Part shown: piece by piece, positions 17,227 through 26,477 of the stretch
How the letters are laid out: each line of letters starts with the position of its first letter
Numbering within the stretch: the first letter of the stretch is position 1
Source of the DNA: Acidobacteriota bacterium
GTDB taxonomy: Bacteria > Acidobacteriota > Terriglobia > Terriglobales > Acidobacteriaceae
Reading direction: 5' to 3'
DNA length: 64,000 nt
NCBI GenBank assembly: GCA_021780075.1
Contig: JAJXZL010000048.1
Location: forward strand, 124,001-188,000
Position numbers and translations under genes: made by a program
The notes under the pieces: generated by a model
Database searches by the model: none
What the model saw: the letters and a program-made list of their open reading frames with translations, nothing else
What the model was told of the DNA's origin: nothing

Positions 17227-20200
17227 TTAGAAGCTGAGTCTTGCACCAAGCTGCACGTTGCGGCCGCTGATTGCGCTGCCCGTGATTTGCTGGGTGATTG
17301 GCCCCTGGTACACACCGTTTGCGTCCGGTGCTTGCAGTCCTGTAGAGCCCGGTTGCCCCCAGCTCGTGTGATTGAACACGTTTTGCGCGTCCGCACGAAT
17401 TTGAAGCTGGATGCCTTCCCACGGCATGGTGAACGTCTTGCCGCCGGACATGTTGATTGAGCGGAATCCAGGTCCGTACAGGCTGTTCCTTCTCACGTTG
17501 CCGAAGGTACCGTCTGCCGGCTTGGTGAAGGCCTGCGGGTTATACCAGGTATCGAGAGTCTGGTGCCGTGGCTTCCAGCTCACGCCCGGGTTCCAGTTCG
17601 GGAACTGCGAACCGGCCTGCTGATACGTATTGCCATCGGCATACACGGTAAACGGCTGTCCGGAGGCGAAAACGCCCGTGCCGGAAATCTGCCAGCCGCC
17701 GACCACTGCATCCAGCAGCGCGTTGTTGTTCAGGAACTTCATGCCCCTGCCGAATGGCAGACGATAGACCACGTTGCCCTTCAGCGCATTGCGCATGTCG
17801 AAGTTCGAGTTGGCATAGTTGGCCGAGGGTTTGTTCGCAATCTGGTAGGGTTGAGGTCCCATACGGCTACCCCATCCCGATGAGTCCTGATTGTCAAGGA
17901 AGTGCGACCAGACATAGTTGACACTAAAGCTCACGCCCGAGGTCATGCGCTTGGTGATGGATGTCTGGAGCGAGTTGTAGTTGGAGATGGAATTAGCGAA
18001 GATGTTACCGCCAATGCCCTGATACTGCGGGTAAGGGCGGTATTGCGTGTCGTTTGAGGACAACTTGTTCAACGGAATGGCGTTGAGGTCGGTCGGGAAG
18101 GTGAGGTCAAAGCCGTGGCTGGCCACATAGGCTACCTCGGCCACATAATTTGTGCTCAACTCCCGCTGGACAGCAAGGTTCCACTGGTAAATCTTTGGAA
18201 CCGGAGTGTGGTACATGTTGTACCCGGCTCCCTGGCCGTTGTAGCGGGTCGGATCTGTGGAGGCCGCCGTATAAGGAAGTGCGGTAGACGTCCCATACAG
18301 CGTACCGGTGCCGTCAAGCTTCACAACAGGAGTGATGCCGTTGGTTTGGTCGGAATAGCTACCCGACGATCCAAAGGCCGAACCCATGCCGCTGCCGTAG
18401 TTATCCAGGCTCCAGTTATAGGAGTAGAGACCGAAGCCACCACGCAGTGTTGTATTTGGCCTCGGCGCCCATGAGAATCCGACGCGCGGCAGAAACACGT
18501 TGAACACATTCGCTTGCGTCGAGGTGCGTCCATTGGCATGAGTGTTCCCAAACCAATAGGCACCCAGGGTGTTGGTTGCTGGGTTCATCACCGTGGGGTC
18601 AAAGCTCTGCTCGTTGCCATGAACTTCATTCCAGCCATGGTTGATCTGGTAGCGAAGGCCAAGGTTGACGGTCAGGTTTGAACGCAGCTTGTAGTCGTCC
18701 TGAATAAACATCTGCGGACTCTTCAGGCGTGCGCCATACTCCGGCGTAACGGCAGCGTTCCAGTTGTTGGCAAGGCCGAGCAGAAGGTCGGCATACTCGA
18801 CGCCGGTGCTTGACGTGTTCGGATGAGCCACGCCGTTGGTGTCGAGAGTCCACTGCTGCGTGTACTGACCCGAGAACTGCATCGTGCCGGCGTTGGTGTT
18901 GCCCCAGGCCGTCGAGTCGTCGCGATAGATCAGCAGTTCTCCACCGAAGTGAAGGATGTGCTTGCCATGAATCAGCGTCACAACGTCGGACGGATCAAAG
19001 ACATGCTCTTTGTAGACCGAGTTGCTCTGCGGTTGAATCCACGCATAGGGATACGTGTTCACGAACTGGATTGCGGGAATGGTGTCAGCCTTGGCAAACT
19101 GCCAGCCGAGCTTTGCGGCATAGCCCTTGCCAAGCGTCAGATCGGCAAAGAAGTTTCCCTGCCAGGTGTAGCCCATACGAGCTTCGTTGATCAACGTGGG
19201 GCTGATGTTCCACACGTCGGTCACCTGGGCATTGTTGTTGTCCACGTCGCCGGACTGGCAGTTCACCGGGCAGAACGTAACGGAGCTGGGATAAATAACC
19301 GGCGTGTCGCTCTGCGTATCCGACATCGTCAGGCGATTGTTGGGCGTGATGTCATAGTCCAACCGGCCAAAGAACCTTCTGTACGGAGTGGACTGGGGCA
19401 CGCTTGAATACCAGTTGTTCTGGAGCAGGCCAATTGAGTTGAGCGTACCGGCAAGGAACCTGCCGGACGGAATATGGTTGGAAGGCGTCGGGAAGAACTG
19501 CTGGAATGCAGTGGCGACAGAATCGAACATGCTGGAGGGAATCGCGTTCGAGCCATATTCGCTCTGGAACGATTGCCGGACAGGATACGGGTTGCCCAGC
19601 GAGTCGTACGCGATGGTCTGTGTCGTCGGATCATAAATCGTCCGTTGCCCGGTAAAGTCGCCGGCCATGACTGCCACGGTGGGAACCGTCTGGACGCTGT
19701 TGCTGGCAGAACCGTGGTTGAGAATCTGGTCATAGTCAAAGAAGAAGAACATCTTCTTCTTCAAAATCGGGCCGCCCACTGAGCCGCCGAAGTTGTGGTA
19801 GCGAAGAAACGGAATTGGTGGAGGGGTGCCACTCCCGTAGAAATGCGGGTTGGAGTTGAAGGCATCGTTCTGCATGTAATCGTAGGCCGATCCATGGAAG
19901 TGATCGGTGCCGCCCTTGCTGATCTGGTTGATGATCATGCCGCCGACGCCGTACTGCGCCGAGAACGAGGACAGAGAGACCTGCAGTTCGTCCACCGTCT
20001 CGAAGATGGCAGGGTTGGCATTCTGGCTATGCGACAGGGTCGTCGATGCGCCATCAGCAAGGATGTTGCTGTACGGGAGGTTTCCGTTGGAGGACACCAC
20101 CTGGCCGGGATTGGTCGCGCCCTGGCTTCCGCCCGGGGTGCCTGTCGTACCTGGCAGCAGGATCATGAAGTTCTCCCAGGTCTCAGTCACCTGGGGAAGC

Positions 20201-20634
20201 TGTGCCATGGTCTTCGCTTCCAGTGTCGTTGTCTGATCGCCGGATTCGGTCTGCAGCAACGGCACGTCCGTGTTGACCACCACCGACTCAGTGGTAGAGC
20301 CAACCTTCAACTGTGCATTGACAGTCGTAAAGCCCACCTGCAGCGTAATGGGACCACGCACAAACGTCTCAAAACCGTCCTTGGTGAACGTGAGCTTGTA
20401 GCTGCCTGTGACAATCGAGGACGTATCGTACAAGCCGTCCTGGTTAGTGGTGTAGTCCTTCGACACACCAGTATTCACGTTCAGAACTGTAACGGTGACA
20501 TTGGGAACGACGGCTCCCGAACTATCCGAAACAACGCCTCGAATGTCTCCCGCGTTCATGCTCTGTGCTAGACAAACCCCGCCTCCGGCGATTAACAGCA
20601 AGAGGGACAGCGTCCATCGCAACATGTTTTTCAT
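17227..20634 (-). CDS. Oar-like TonB-dependent outer-membrane receptor with carboxypeptidase-regulatory-like domain
   Basis: 1135 residues. A signal peptide (LSLLLLIAGGGVCLAQ) leads into a carboxypeptidase-regulatory-like domain (about 25-110: GDIRGVVSDSSGAVVPNVTVTV). A plug-type region (LQVSLSSFSAQYGVGGMIINQ) and a long beta-barrel with many aromatic turn motifs follow, ending RNVQLGARLSF with a terminal phenylalanine expected of an outer-membrane barrel. This plan is common in acidobacteria, where such receptors probably import oligosaccharides or other polymers' breakdown products. ATG 20634 is fixed by a GGAGG six bases upstream; the longer frame to 20742 is rejected. A LacI-like site lies about 150 bases upstream and an intrinsic terminator follows. 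With the neighbouring GH30 it may form a glycan-use pair. Confidence 0.87.
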   Translation of the reverse strand: MKNMLRWTLSLLLLIAGGGVCLAQSMNAGDIRGVVSDSSGAVVPNVTVTVLNVNTGVSKDYTTNQDGLYDTSSIVTGSYKLTFTKDGFETFVRGPITLQVGFTTVNAQLKVGSTTESVVVNTDVPLLQTESGDQTTTLEAKTMAQLPQVTETWENFMILLPGTTGTPGGSQGATNPGQVVSSNGNLPYSNILADGASTTLSHSQNANPAIFETVDELQVSLSSFSAQYGVGGMIINQISKGGTDHFHGSAYDYMQNDAFNSNPHFYGSGTPPPIPFLRYHNFGGSVGGPILKKKMFFFFDYDQILNHGSASNSVQTVPTVAVMAGDFTGQRTIYDPTTQTIAYDSLGNPYPVRQSFQSEYGSNAIPSSMFDSVATAFQQFFPTPSNHIPSGRFLAGTLNSIGLLQNNWYSSVPQSTPYRRFFGRLDYDITPNNRLTMSDTQSDTPVIYPSSVTFCPVNCQSGDVDNNNAQVTDVWNISPTLINEARMGYTWQGNFFADLTLGKGYAAKLGWQFAKADTIPAIQFVNTYPYAWIQPQSNSVYKEHVFDPSDVVTLIHGKHILHFGGELLIYRDDSTAWGNTNAGTMQFSGQYTQQWTLDTNGVAHPNTSSTGVEYADLLLGLANNWNAAVTPEYGARLKSPQMFIQDDYKLRSNLTVNLGLRYQINHGWNEVHGNEQSFDPTVMNPATNTLGAYWFGNTHANGRTSTQANVFNVFLPRVGFSWAPRPNTTLRGGFGLYSYNWSLDNYGSGMGSAFGSSGSYSDQTNGITPVVKLDGTGTLYGTSTALPYTAASTDPTRYNGQGAGYNMYHTPVPKIYQWNLAVQRELSTNYVAEVAYVASHGFDLTFPTDLNAIPLNKLSSNDTQYRPYPQYQGIGGNIFANSISNYNSLQTSITKRMTSGVSFSVNYVWSHFLDNQDSSGWGSRMGPQPYQIANKPSANYANSNFDMRNALKGNVVYRLPFGRGMKFLNNNALLDAVVGGWQISGTGVFASGQPFTVYADGNTYQQAGSQFPNWNPGVSWKPRHQTLDTWYNPQAFTKPADGTFGNVRRNSLYGPGFRSINMSGGKTFTMPWEGIQLQIRADAQNVFNHTSWGQPGSTGLQAPDANGVYQGPITQQITGSAISGRNVQLGARLSF

Positions 20635-20782
20635 GAATTGCCTCCAGAATTGGTTACCTGTACCACAAGTTCCGGACCTTCCCCGTAAAGAGCCTTTAGA
20701 AATACACCAAGCCCTCTTACTCCTGAGGAAAATTCCGAGCACACGTGTAATTCGTTATGGCAATTCCACAAAACACGTTAAG

Positions 20783-20794
20783 ACAAACGCTTGT
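20783..20794. promoter_or_regulatory. LacI-type operator candidate upstream of receptor gene
   Basis: ACAAACGCTTGT, within AGACAAACGCTTGTTTT, is a near-palindrome with the central CG typical of LacI-family operators. The same motif (AGACAAGCGTTTGTTTC) occurs upstream of the GH30 gene at 24050-24066. Both follow the pattern ACAARCGYTTGT and both lie upstream of minus-strand carbohydrate-use genes. Two LacI-type regulators are encoded in the window. Confidence 0.5.
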
Positions 20795-21392
20795 TTTGGT
20801 AGGATTGCACACTCCTCTTCACACGCGAAAAGAATTAGACTACTGATGAAGAACGACTGTCAAGCCTCAAAGATTGCCATTTTTGCGTTAAACAATCGTT
20901 TCTCTTGGCTCTTCACTCTTCATTCCATCAATCTGTATACGCATGCACCTGCATGTGCACCAGAACCCCGCTGTGACCTGGCGCCAGGCGTCAGGTCAAA
21001 CGTGTGTTTTCAGGATTTTGCACTCTGACAATTACCCAAAGTAAGGCGTGGGCGGCCAGATTGCGGTGATGGATGCATGCTCTCGACGCATCTGTTTTTT
21101 CCACAGATCGATGGTCGGATTACCCCCGGCTCGCTTCGTCCGCGCCCCTTGCACACATGGAATCTGGCATATATAGCCAATAGTTTGTTCACCTTACCAA
21201 TCCGCGCCGAGCCAAAATGGGCGACGCTCTCCGCTGCAGGATCACCGAACAAGAATCCTGTCACGCGAGCCTGTGACGTTCGCAGTCGTAGATCTCAAGC
21301 CGTATCCCGTGGCCAGTGCATTCATCCAATGCCCCCGCCCCTTGCCGGACGGGCCGCGGTATTTTGTAAAGGAATGTGCGGTTTGCCGATCA

Positions 21393-21424
21393 GCTGATGC
21401 AGTGATTGCAATCACTGCATCAGC
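21393..21424 (-). terminator. 32-bp perfect palindrome after GH30 gene
   Basis: GCTGATGCAGTGATTG is followed directly by its exact reverse complement, with no spacer. It begins 9 bases after the GH30 stop codon, the place expected for a terminator. There is no T-run on either side, so it may act as a 3' stabilising stem or a protein site instead. Confidence 0.45.
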
Positions 21425-21433
21425 CTACGGTCG

Positions 21434-23812
21434 CTACTGGAACTGGAACCAGTTCATATTCGCTCCGCTGGTAAAGACAACATACACGTTGTGTACCCCC
21501 GAAGCTCCGCTCACAGAAGCACTGACAGTTTGCCAGTTTTGCCACCCTCCAGTATCCGGCAGCGTCACTGTGGCGATGGGGGTTCCCGACGGGCTGTCGA
21601 GATAGAACGTAGCCGTAGCGCCACTGCTGCTGCCGCTTGCCTCGCGCACATTCACCTTGGTCACGGAGGAGCCAAAATCGACATTGTTGTAGAAGGCGTA
21701 GGCACCGGTGGAGATGTAGCCAAGGTCATAGCCGCCGGTCGTATCCGACGTAGTCTCAGTCTGCAAGCCGGATTCATTCGTATAGCTGGAACCTTGAATC
21801 ACAGAGGCTGCCGGGGTTGTCGGCGTGCCGGCCTGCGTTCCCGCCCACGTAAATGTTGCTGCCGCCAGGGAAGGCAGCGTGTACGCGAAGGACTGCGTGC
21901 CCCACTGCACCTTGAAACTCTGGCTGCCGGCGGAGTTGTTGAACGCAATCAGCGCCTTGGAACCGTCGGGATTCTTGAATGCCACGCTGACGATACCATT
22001 GGCATTGCTCGAATAAACACGCACTGCTCCCGGCAGCACATATTTGCTGTAGTGTCCCAGCGTGTAGTATTCGATGTCCTTGGTGATCGCGCCCGTCTGG
22101 CTGTTCACCGTGACGATGGGCGTGCATGTATTGCATCCCCCCAGGCCCGCCACGTCCTGCGTGAGATTCGGCCCCAAGCTTTCATCCAGGGCAAGACTCC
22201 ACTTCACATAGGACTTCGCCGCATTGCGCAGCACCTGCGTGATCTCAACAAAGTCGGATGTGAATTGATCTGTGACCCAGGTGCCCCCGGAGTGTTCCGT
22301 CTCCCATGTGCCCTTGGTGGGAAACATATTCTGCACCGTCTGCTGGGCGCCAGGCGTGCCGCCATATCCATGCCATGCCGTACCCGCCACCAGACTCGAA
22401 GCTTGCACTGTTGGGTCGTTCAAAACGGTCTCAGGATAAGAGGCGGTATCCCAGTTGTGGTCATACACCAGCACCTGCGTTGTAAGGTTGTTCGCCGTCA
22501 GCGCGGGAAGAACGTAGTCACGCAGCAAGGTCAACTGCGAAGCTGCGCTCATCCCCATGCTGGGATAGCTGGTGGTAATGTTCAGCGGCTCGTTTTGCAG
22601 GGAAATATAGTCAATCGGTACGCCTGCCGCCTGGTAGGCCTGGATGTATTTCACAAAGTAGTTCGCAAAAGCAGTCTCATTCGCCGACGTCATGAGCAAG
22701 CTCCCGCCCAGCATGGAAACCGGACTCATCGAAGTCGGGTCCTTCATCCAGCCCGGAGGGCTCCATGGATTAGCCAGGATCTTCATCTGCGGATTGAGCG
22801 CTTTGGCCTGCAGAATAATGGGCAGAATGTCCACTTCGTCATGCGCAATTGAGAATTGCGCCAACGTCGTATCGGTTTCCCCCACCGGCAGATCGTCGAA
22901 CGAATACACGGAGCGCGCGATGTCGGAGGCGCCCATGGGATTGCGCATGAAGCTGAGGCCGATCCCCGCTCCGTTGCGCGTAAACAGGTCGCTCATCGTG
23001 CTCGTCAAAGCGCTGGGCTGTGCCACTTCCTTCAATAAATAGGCCGCCGAATCGGTGAACGCTGCGCCAAATCCCTCCATCGACTGATATTGCTGATTCT
23101 CGTCCACGATGACGATATTGTCGCTAGCGCTGGCGGTCGTTGCCGTGAAAGTTACGTCGGGCTGCGCAGTGAGCAGACTGACGCTGTCGTGCGTGCTCAG
23201 AACCACCGAGACAGTGGGACCGGAAATCGTATAGGTCCCCGTCGCGACTGTGCTCTGGGAATATCCCGATGCCGTGGCAATGGCCTGTATCGTCGTATCG
23301 ACTGTCACGCTGATGGGGCTCGAATACTGCTGGGACGCGGTGGTCGGCGTCGAACCATCGGTCGTGTAATAAATCACCGCTCCTGGTGTGACGTCGGAAA
23401 GCGCTACCGTCTGGGAGGTCGTAAAAGTACCCGGCGCTGGAGAGAACGTGGGCGTTGCCGCCGCCGGCAGGTTGATCGTGTACGTGCCCGTCGCTGCCGC
23501 ACTGTTCGAATACCCCGCAGCCACGGCAATGGCGCTGATGGTGGTCGTGGTGGAAACGGTGATCGGCTTCGAATAAAGCGTTGACGAAGTAGTCGGCGTG
23601 GATCCGTTCGTCGTGTAGTAGATCGACGCTCCCGGCGTGCTGTCACTCAGCGTCACCGTCTGCGCGACAGTGAATGTTCCCGGAGCCGGACTGAATGTGG
23701 GTGGGGCTGCGAGGGGCGTATGCTGCACTGTACTTCCCCCGCCTCCGCCATTGCAGCCTGTTAAATAGAGGCTGGCCAAAACACCTGCAAGAATCCATTT
23801 GCGCATAGTCAT
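21434..23812 (-). CDS. Modular GH30-family glycoside hydrolase lipoprotein (two CHB_HEX_C modules + GH30 + CBM6-like)
   Basis: 792 residues. The lipoprotein signal ends LTGC (Cys about 19), followed by a glycine linker. Two tandem ~75-residue modules of the chitobiase/hexosaminidase C-terminal type follow (PTFSPAPGTFT...YYTTNGSTP and a near copy, about 35-185). The GH30 catalytic domain (about 225-650) shows the acid/base glutamate in ISLQNEP and the nucleophile glutamate in WETEHSGG. A C-terminal CBM6-like sandwich ends GVHNVYVVF...NWFQFQ. GH30 enzymes cleave beta-1,6-glucan, glucosylceramide or xylan types; the exact substrate is open. ATG 23812 has AAGGGA seven bases upstream. Cell-surface location and the neighbouring receptor suggest glycan foraging, perhaps on fungal walls. 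Confidence 0.85.
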   Translation of the reverse strand: MTMRKWILAGVLASLYLTGCNGGGGGSTVQHTPLAAPPTFSPAPGTFTVAQTVTLSDSTPGASIYYTTNGSTPTTSSTLYSKPITVSTTTTISAIAVAAGYSNSAAATGTYTINLPAAATPTFSPAPGTFTTSQTVALSDVTPGAVIYYTTDGSTPTTASQQYSSPISVTVDTTIQAIATASGYSQSTVATGTYTISGPTVSVVLSTHDSVSLLTAQPDVTFTATTASASDNIVIVDENQQYQSMEGFGAAFTDSAAYLLKEVAQPSALTSTMSDLFTRNGAGIGLSFMRNPMGASDIARSVYSFDDLPVGETDTTLAQFSIAHDEVDILPIILQAKALNPQMKILANPWSPPGWMKDPTSMSPVSMLGGSLLMTSANETAFANYFVKYIQAYQAAGVPIDYISLQNEPLNITTSYPSMGMSAASQLTLLRDYVLPALTANNLTTQVLVYDHNWDTASYPETVLNDPTVQASSLVAGTAWHGYGGTPGAQQTVQNMFPTKGTWETEHSGGTWVTDQFTSDFVEITQVLRNAAKSYVKWSLALDESLGPNLTQDVAGLGGCNTCTPIVTVNSQTGAITKDIEYYTLGHYSKYVLPGAVRVYSSNANGIVSVAFKNPDGSKALIAFNNSAGSQSFKVQWGTQSFAYTLPSLAAATFTWAGTQAGTPTTPAASVIQGSSYTNESGLQTETTSDTTGGYDLGYISTGAYAFYNNVDFGSSVTKVNVREASGSSSGATATFYLDSPSGTPIATVTLPDTGGWQNWQTVSASVSGASGVHNVYVVFTSGANMNWFQFQ

Positions 23813-24351
23813 CGAACGTCCCTTATCCAGCCGCTCTTTTACTGCAGTCCTCGTCCCGCACTGGCCAGCGGCCGATCCGCCTCCGGACGAAATCCGGTGT
23901 GCAGTGGCGTTTTTCATCACGGATTGCCTCAAAGTCTGCTGCACGCGCGTAGAACGGGGCTTCCGCCCATTCGAACCAACGTCGCGCACGCCTTCTTCTC
24001 AAGCGAGAGAGCGCGCGCCTGACCACTGGTCCCAGCCCATAAAACGCTTAGACAAGCGTTTGTTTCATGCGCGATGAGAAGGAGGCTCCCAAAAACCAAC
24101 CGTTTATATCAATATAGATCCGCTGCCGTCAACTGACATCGCAATCATGCTTTAAGATCAATCGATTGTCTTCATATATTTGCGACAAAAAGCCGGCTTG
24201 TTTGCAATTCTCAATCGAATCGCTGGCAATCGACGTGGTCTGCCCGGCAATTCAAACCGCTGGCGCTCGCGCCAAAGTGTCTCTTGGCGGCCCAGTGTCC
24301 GGCGTAAACGGGAACTTCGATCTTTTCTGGATGAGCGAATGAAATGCTGAT
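23813..24351 (-). other. Upstream region of GH30 gene
   Basis: This 540-base gap contains the GH30 leader, the LacI-like operator (24042-24066) and an AT-richer stretch (24090-24190) with CAATCGATTG at about 24159-24168. The overlapping frames on both strands have no ribosome sites or recognisable content. No other gene is seen before the tRNA. Confidence 0.45.
24042..24066. promoter_or_regulatory. LacI-type operator candidate upstream of GH30 gene
   Basis: AAACGCTT-AGAC-AAGCGTTT (24042-24061) is an inverted repeat with 8-base arms. Overlapping it, ACAAGCGTTTGT (24052-24063) is the reverse complement of the site upstream of the receptor gene. The site lies about 230 bases upstream of the GH30 start. 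A shared LacI-family regulator for both genes is inferred, not shown. Confidence 0.5.
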
Positions 24352-24425
24352 TGGCTGCCCCCCAGGGATTCGAACCCCGATATGCTGATCCAGAGTCAGC
24401 TGTCCTACCATTGAACGAGGGGGCA
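24352..24425 (-). tRNA. tRNA-Gln (anticodon CTG)
   Basis: Read on the minus strand, the acceptor arm TGCCCCC pairs with GGGGGCA, followed by discriminator G and an encoded CCA. The anticodon stem GCTGA/TCAGC encloses loop CTCTGGA with anticodon CTG (decodes CAG). The T-loop TTCGAAT is present. It stands alone, with no integrase or attachment-site duplication next to it. Confidence 0.95.
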
Positions 24426-24723
24426 GTAAGCCGGAAAGGCGGCCATCTTGCAACCGTGCCAGCCACGCACCCAACGGAGCGTCCAGTGCGAATGGCTAAC
24501 TTTTTCATCATAAGGGGAATCGCGTGCCCGGTCAAACCTCCGTGCACGGTCCAAATCCCAGGCCCTGTCGTCACTGCCCGCCAGCCAAGAGCCGCGATCT
24601 CTTAACTTGAAGACATCGATCAGAATGACCTTGATGTGATTGAAGCGTGTGGACGCACATCAAGAATCTTGCATGCTCTTCCCTGCCCGGCGCTTCTGCC
24701 CGTGATATAGAATCGAGGAGAGC
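24426..24723. other. Intergenic region between tRNA-Gln and metal-efflux cluster
   Basis: About 300 bases containing the tRNA promoter region on one side and the leader of the efflux operon on the other. No gene, strong hairpin or repeat is visible. No metal-regulator operator could be recognised. Confidence 0.4.
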
Positions 24724-25113
24724 ATGGAGATTTTTCTCAATCTATCCTGGGCGTTGCTGTCGGTTCTCATCGTGTGTCTTTGGATACGCCATGAATCTCG
24801 GACCGGCGCAAGCAGGCGTATGTCTCTCATCGCCCTTGTCATGCTCATCGTGATTCTTTTCCCGGTGATTTCGGTCAGCGATGACCTGTGGTCGATCCAG
24901 AATCCAGCCGAGACTGACACCTGTCTGCGCCGCGACCACTTGGCCTCCTGCACGCATTCCATCTTTCCGGCGATGGCCGCTCTCCCAGAGCCGGCCTTTG
25001 CTGCTCTCCCATTCTGCTTCCAGCGCTTCACCGCGCTGCTGACTCAGCAGCCGCTCGCCATCGACAATCCCGCGCTCAGCGGAATTCAGAATCGTCCCCC
25101 TCCCGCGGCCTGA
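24724..25113 (+). CDS. Small membrane protein with C-terminal Cys/His segment, leader gene of RND efflux cluster
   Basis: 129 residues. Two hydrophobic helices (about 4-19 and 32-49: LIALVMLIVILFPVISVSDD) are followed by an extracytoplasmic tail. The tail carries TDTCLRRDHLASCTH (two cysteines and two histidines within 15 residues), then an alanine/proline-rich end. GAGGAG lies just before ATG 24724. It is 83 bases upstream of the TolC-like gene and points the same way, so it is probably the first gene of the efflux operon. The Cys/His cluster could bind a metal ion, suggesting a sensor or metallochaperone role; that is inference. I do not recognise a named family. Confidence 0.65.
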   Translation: MEIFLNLSWALLSVLIVCLWIRHESRTGASRRMSLIALVMLIVILFPVISVSDDLWSIQNPAETDTCLRRDHLASCTHSIFPAMAALPEPAFAALPFCFQRFTALLTQQPLAIDNPALSGIQNRPPPAA

Positions 25114-25196
25114 TCACCGCCCCTCTACCTTCCATTTCCAATTGAGCCCTTGCTCTTCCTGCAATCGCCGGGCAGTGCACGGCGCAAAGGATGCGT

Positions 25197-26477
25197 ATGA
25201 CGCAATTATTCCCCTCATGGTCTGCCTCGGCGGCAGCCACGCTGCTCGTCATTGCGGCAGCGCTGTGCCCTGCACAGCAAGTCCTTACCTGGGATCAAGT
25301 AAAGTCGCGGTTTGAATCAGCCAATCCGGAGCTCAAGGCCGACGCGCTCAGCGTGGATGAGATGCGCGCCGCGGAAACCACGGCCTTTCTCCGCCCCAAC
25401 CCACAGATCAACTTCACCGCCGATGGCACGCAGATCGCTCCCAACAACGGAGTCTGGCAGCCGCTGAGCGGCACATTCTATCAGTCTGGGTTCACGTATC
25501 TGCATGAACGGGACCACAAGCGCGAACTGCGCCAGCAAAGCGCCCAGGAGGGCACGCGCATCGCCGCTTCACAGCACGAAGACCTCAAGCGTGTTCTCGA
25601 ATTCGAGCTGCGTACGGCTTTTGTTGCCACCCTTCAGGCCAAGGCCGTACTCGCGCTTGCGCAAGCCGACCTGGACTACTACGACAAAATCATTGAAATC
25701 AGCCGCAGCCGCTTCAAGGCCGGTGATATTTCGCATATCGACCTCGACCGCATCGAATTGCTGCGCGTGCAATACGAGGTTGAAATTCAGTCGGCCATCG
25801 TCAACCAGCGCACGGCGAAGATCCAGTTGCTACAACTGCTCAACGACCGCACGCCGGTGGAGCAATTCGACGTGACCGGGCCGTTCGATTTTTCCAGCTC
25901 TCTCAAGTCCCTTGCAGACTTCCGCCAGATCGCCCTCGATGCGCGCCCCGACCTGCAGGCAGCGCTGCAGGCAGCCCAACAAGCTGTGACGAATCACAAA
26001 CTGGCGGTTGCCAACGGCTCGACCGATCCAACCTTTGGAAGCTGGTACACCTACAACGGCTCATTCAACAATCCGTACTCTAACCAGACCCTGGGCCTCA
26101 GCATCAACGTGCCGCTGCGCATCTTTGATCGCAACCAGGGAGAAAAACAGCGCACCCTCATCGACATTGATCGCAACCAGCAGATTACTGAAGCGGCACG
26201 GGCCCAGGTCTTCAGTGATGTGGACTCGGCCTATGTGCAGGTGGAAAGCAGCATCGCATTGCTTAAGCCCTACAAGGTTCAATACAGAGACCAGGCCACG
26301 CGCGTGCGCGACACCGTCACGTATGCCTATGAGCACGGGGGTGCTTCAGTCATGGACTTTCTAAACGCGCAGAGCGACTACCGCACCGTGCAACTGGCCT
26401 ATCTGCAACTGATCGGCTCCTACCTGACAGCCGCCGGGCAACTGAATCTTGCCGTGGGACGCGAGGTAATCCAATGA
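25197..26477 (+). CDS. TolC-family outer-membrane efflux channel (CzcC-like)
   Basis: 426 residues with a signal peptide (about 24 residues ending CPAQQ) and the long helical repeat layout of outer-membrane efflux proteins (LRTAFVATLQAKAVLALAQADLDYY, FKAGDISHIDLDRIELLRVQYE, and the second-half equivalent YEHGGASVMDFLNAQSDYR). It provides the outer-membrane exit duct of a tripartite RND pump. ATG 25197 is chosen because AAAGGA lies six bases before it; the in-frame ATG at 25191 directly abuts that sequence. Its stop overlaps the adaptor gene start (ATGATG), so the two are translationally coupled. Confidence 0.87.
   Translation: MTQLFPSWSASAAATLLVIAAALCPAQQVLTWDQVKSRFESANPELKADALSVDEMRAAETTAFLRPNPQINFTADGTQIAPNNGVWQPLSGTFYQSGFTYLHERDHKRELRQQSAQEGTRIAASQHEDLKRVLEFELRTAFVATLQAKAVLALAQADLDYYDKIIEISRSRFKAGDISHIDLDRIELLRVQYEVEIQSAIVNQRTAKIQLLQLLNDRTPVEQFDVTGPFDFSSSLKSLADFRQIALDARPDLQAALQAAQQAVTNHKLAVANGSTDPTFGSWYTYNGSFNNPYSNQTLGLSINVPLRIFDRNQGEKQRTLIDIDRNQQITEAARAQVFSDVDSAYVQVESSIALLKPYKVQYRDQATRVRDTVTYAYEHGGASVMDFLNAQSDYRTVQLAYLQLIGSYLTAAGQLNLAVGREVIQ

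Larger units (their letters stand above)
20635..21433 (-). other. 800-base regulatory gap between GH30 and receptor genes
   Basis: No supported gene. It holds the receptor promoter region, the LacI-like site at 20783-20794, a weaker look-alike at 20995-21010, an inverted repeat TGACCTG...CAGGTCA at 20974-20998 surrounding CCTGGCGCCAGG, and the 32-base perfect palindrome just after the GH30 stop. The frames seen here lack ribosome sites. Confidence 0.5.

Noticed and set aside
20635..21433. Frames in the receptor-GH30 gap
   Set aside because: No start signals or family resemblance; the region is better explained as regulatory.
24352..24425. tRNA-Gln as an integration site of a genomic island
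   Set aside because: No integrase, no duplicated tRNA 3' end and no mobile genes on either side.
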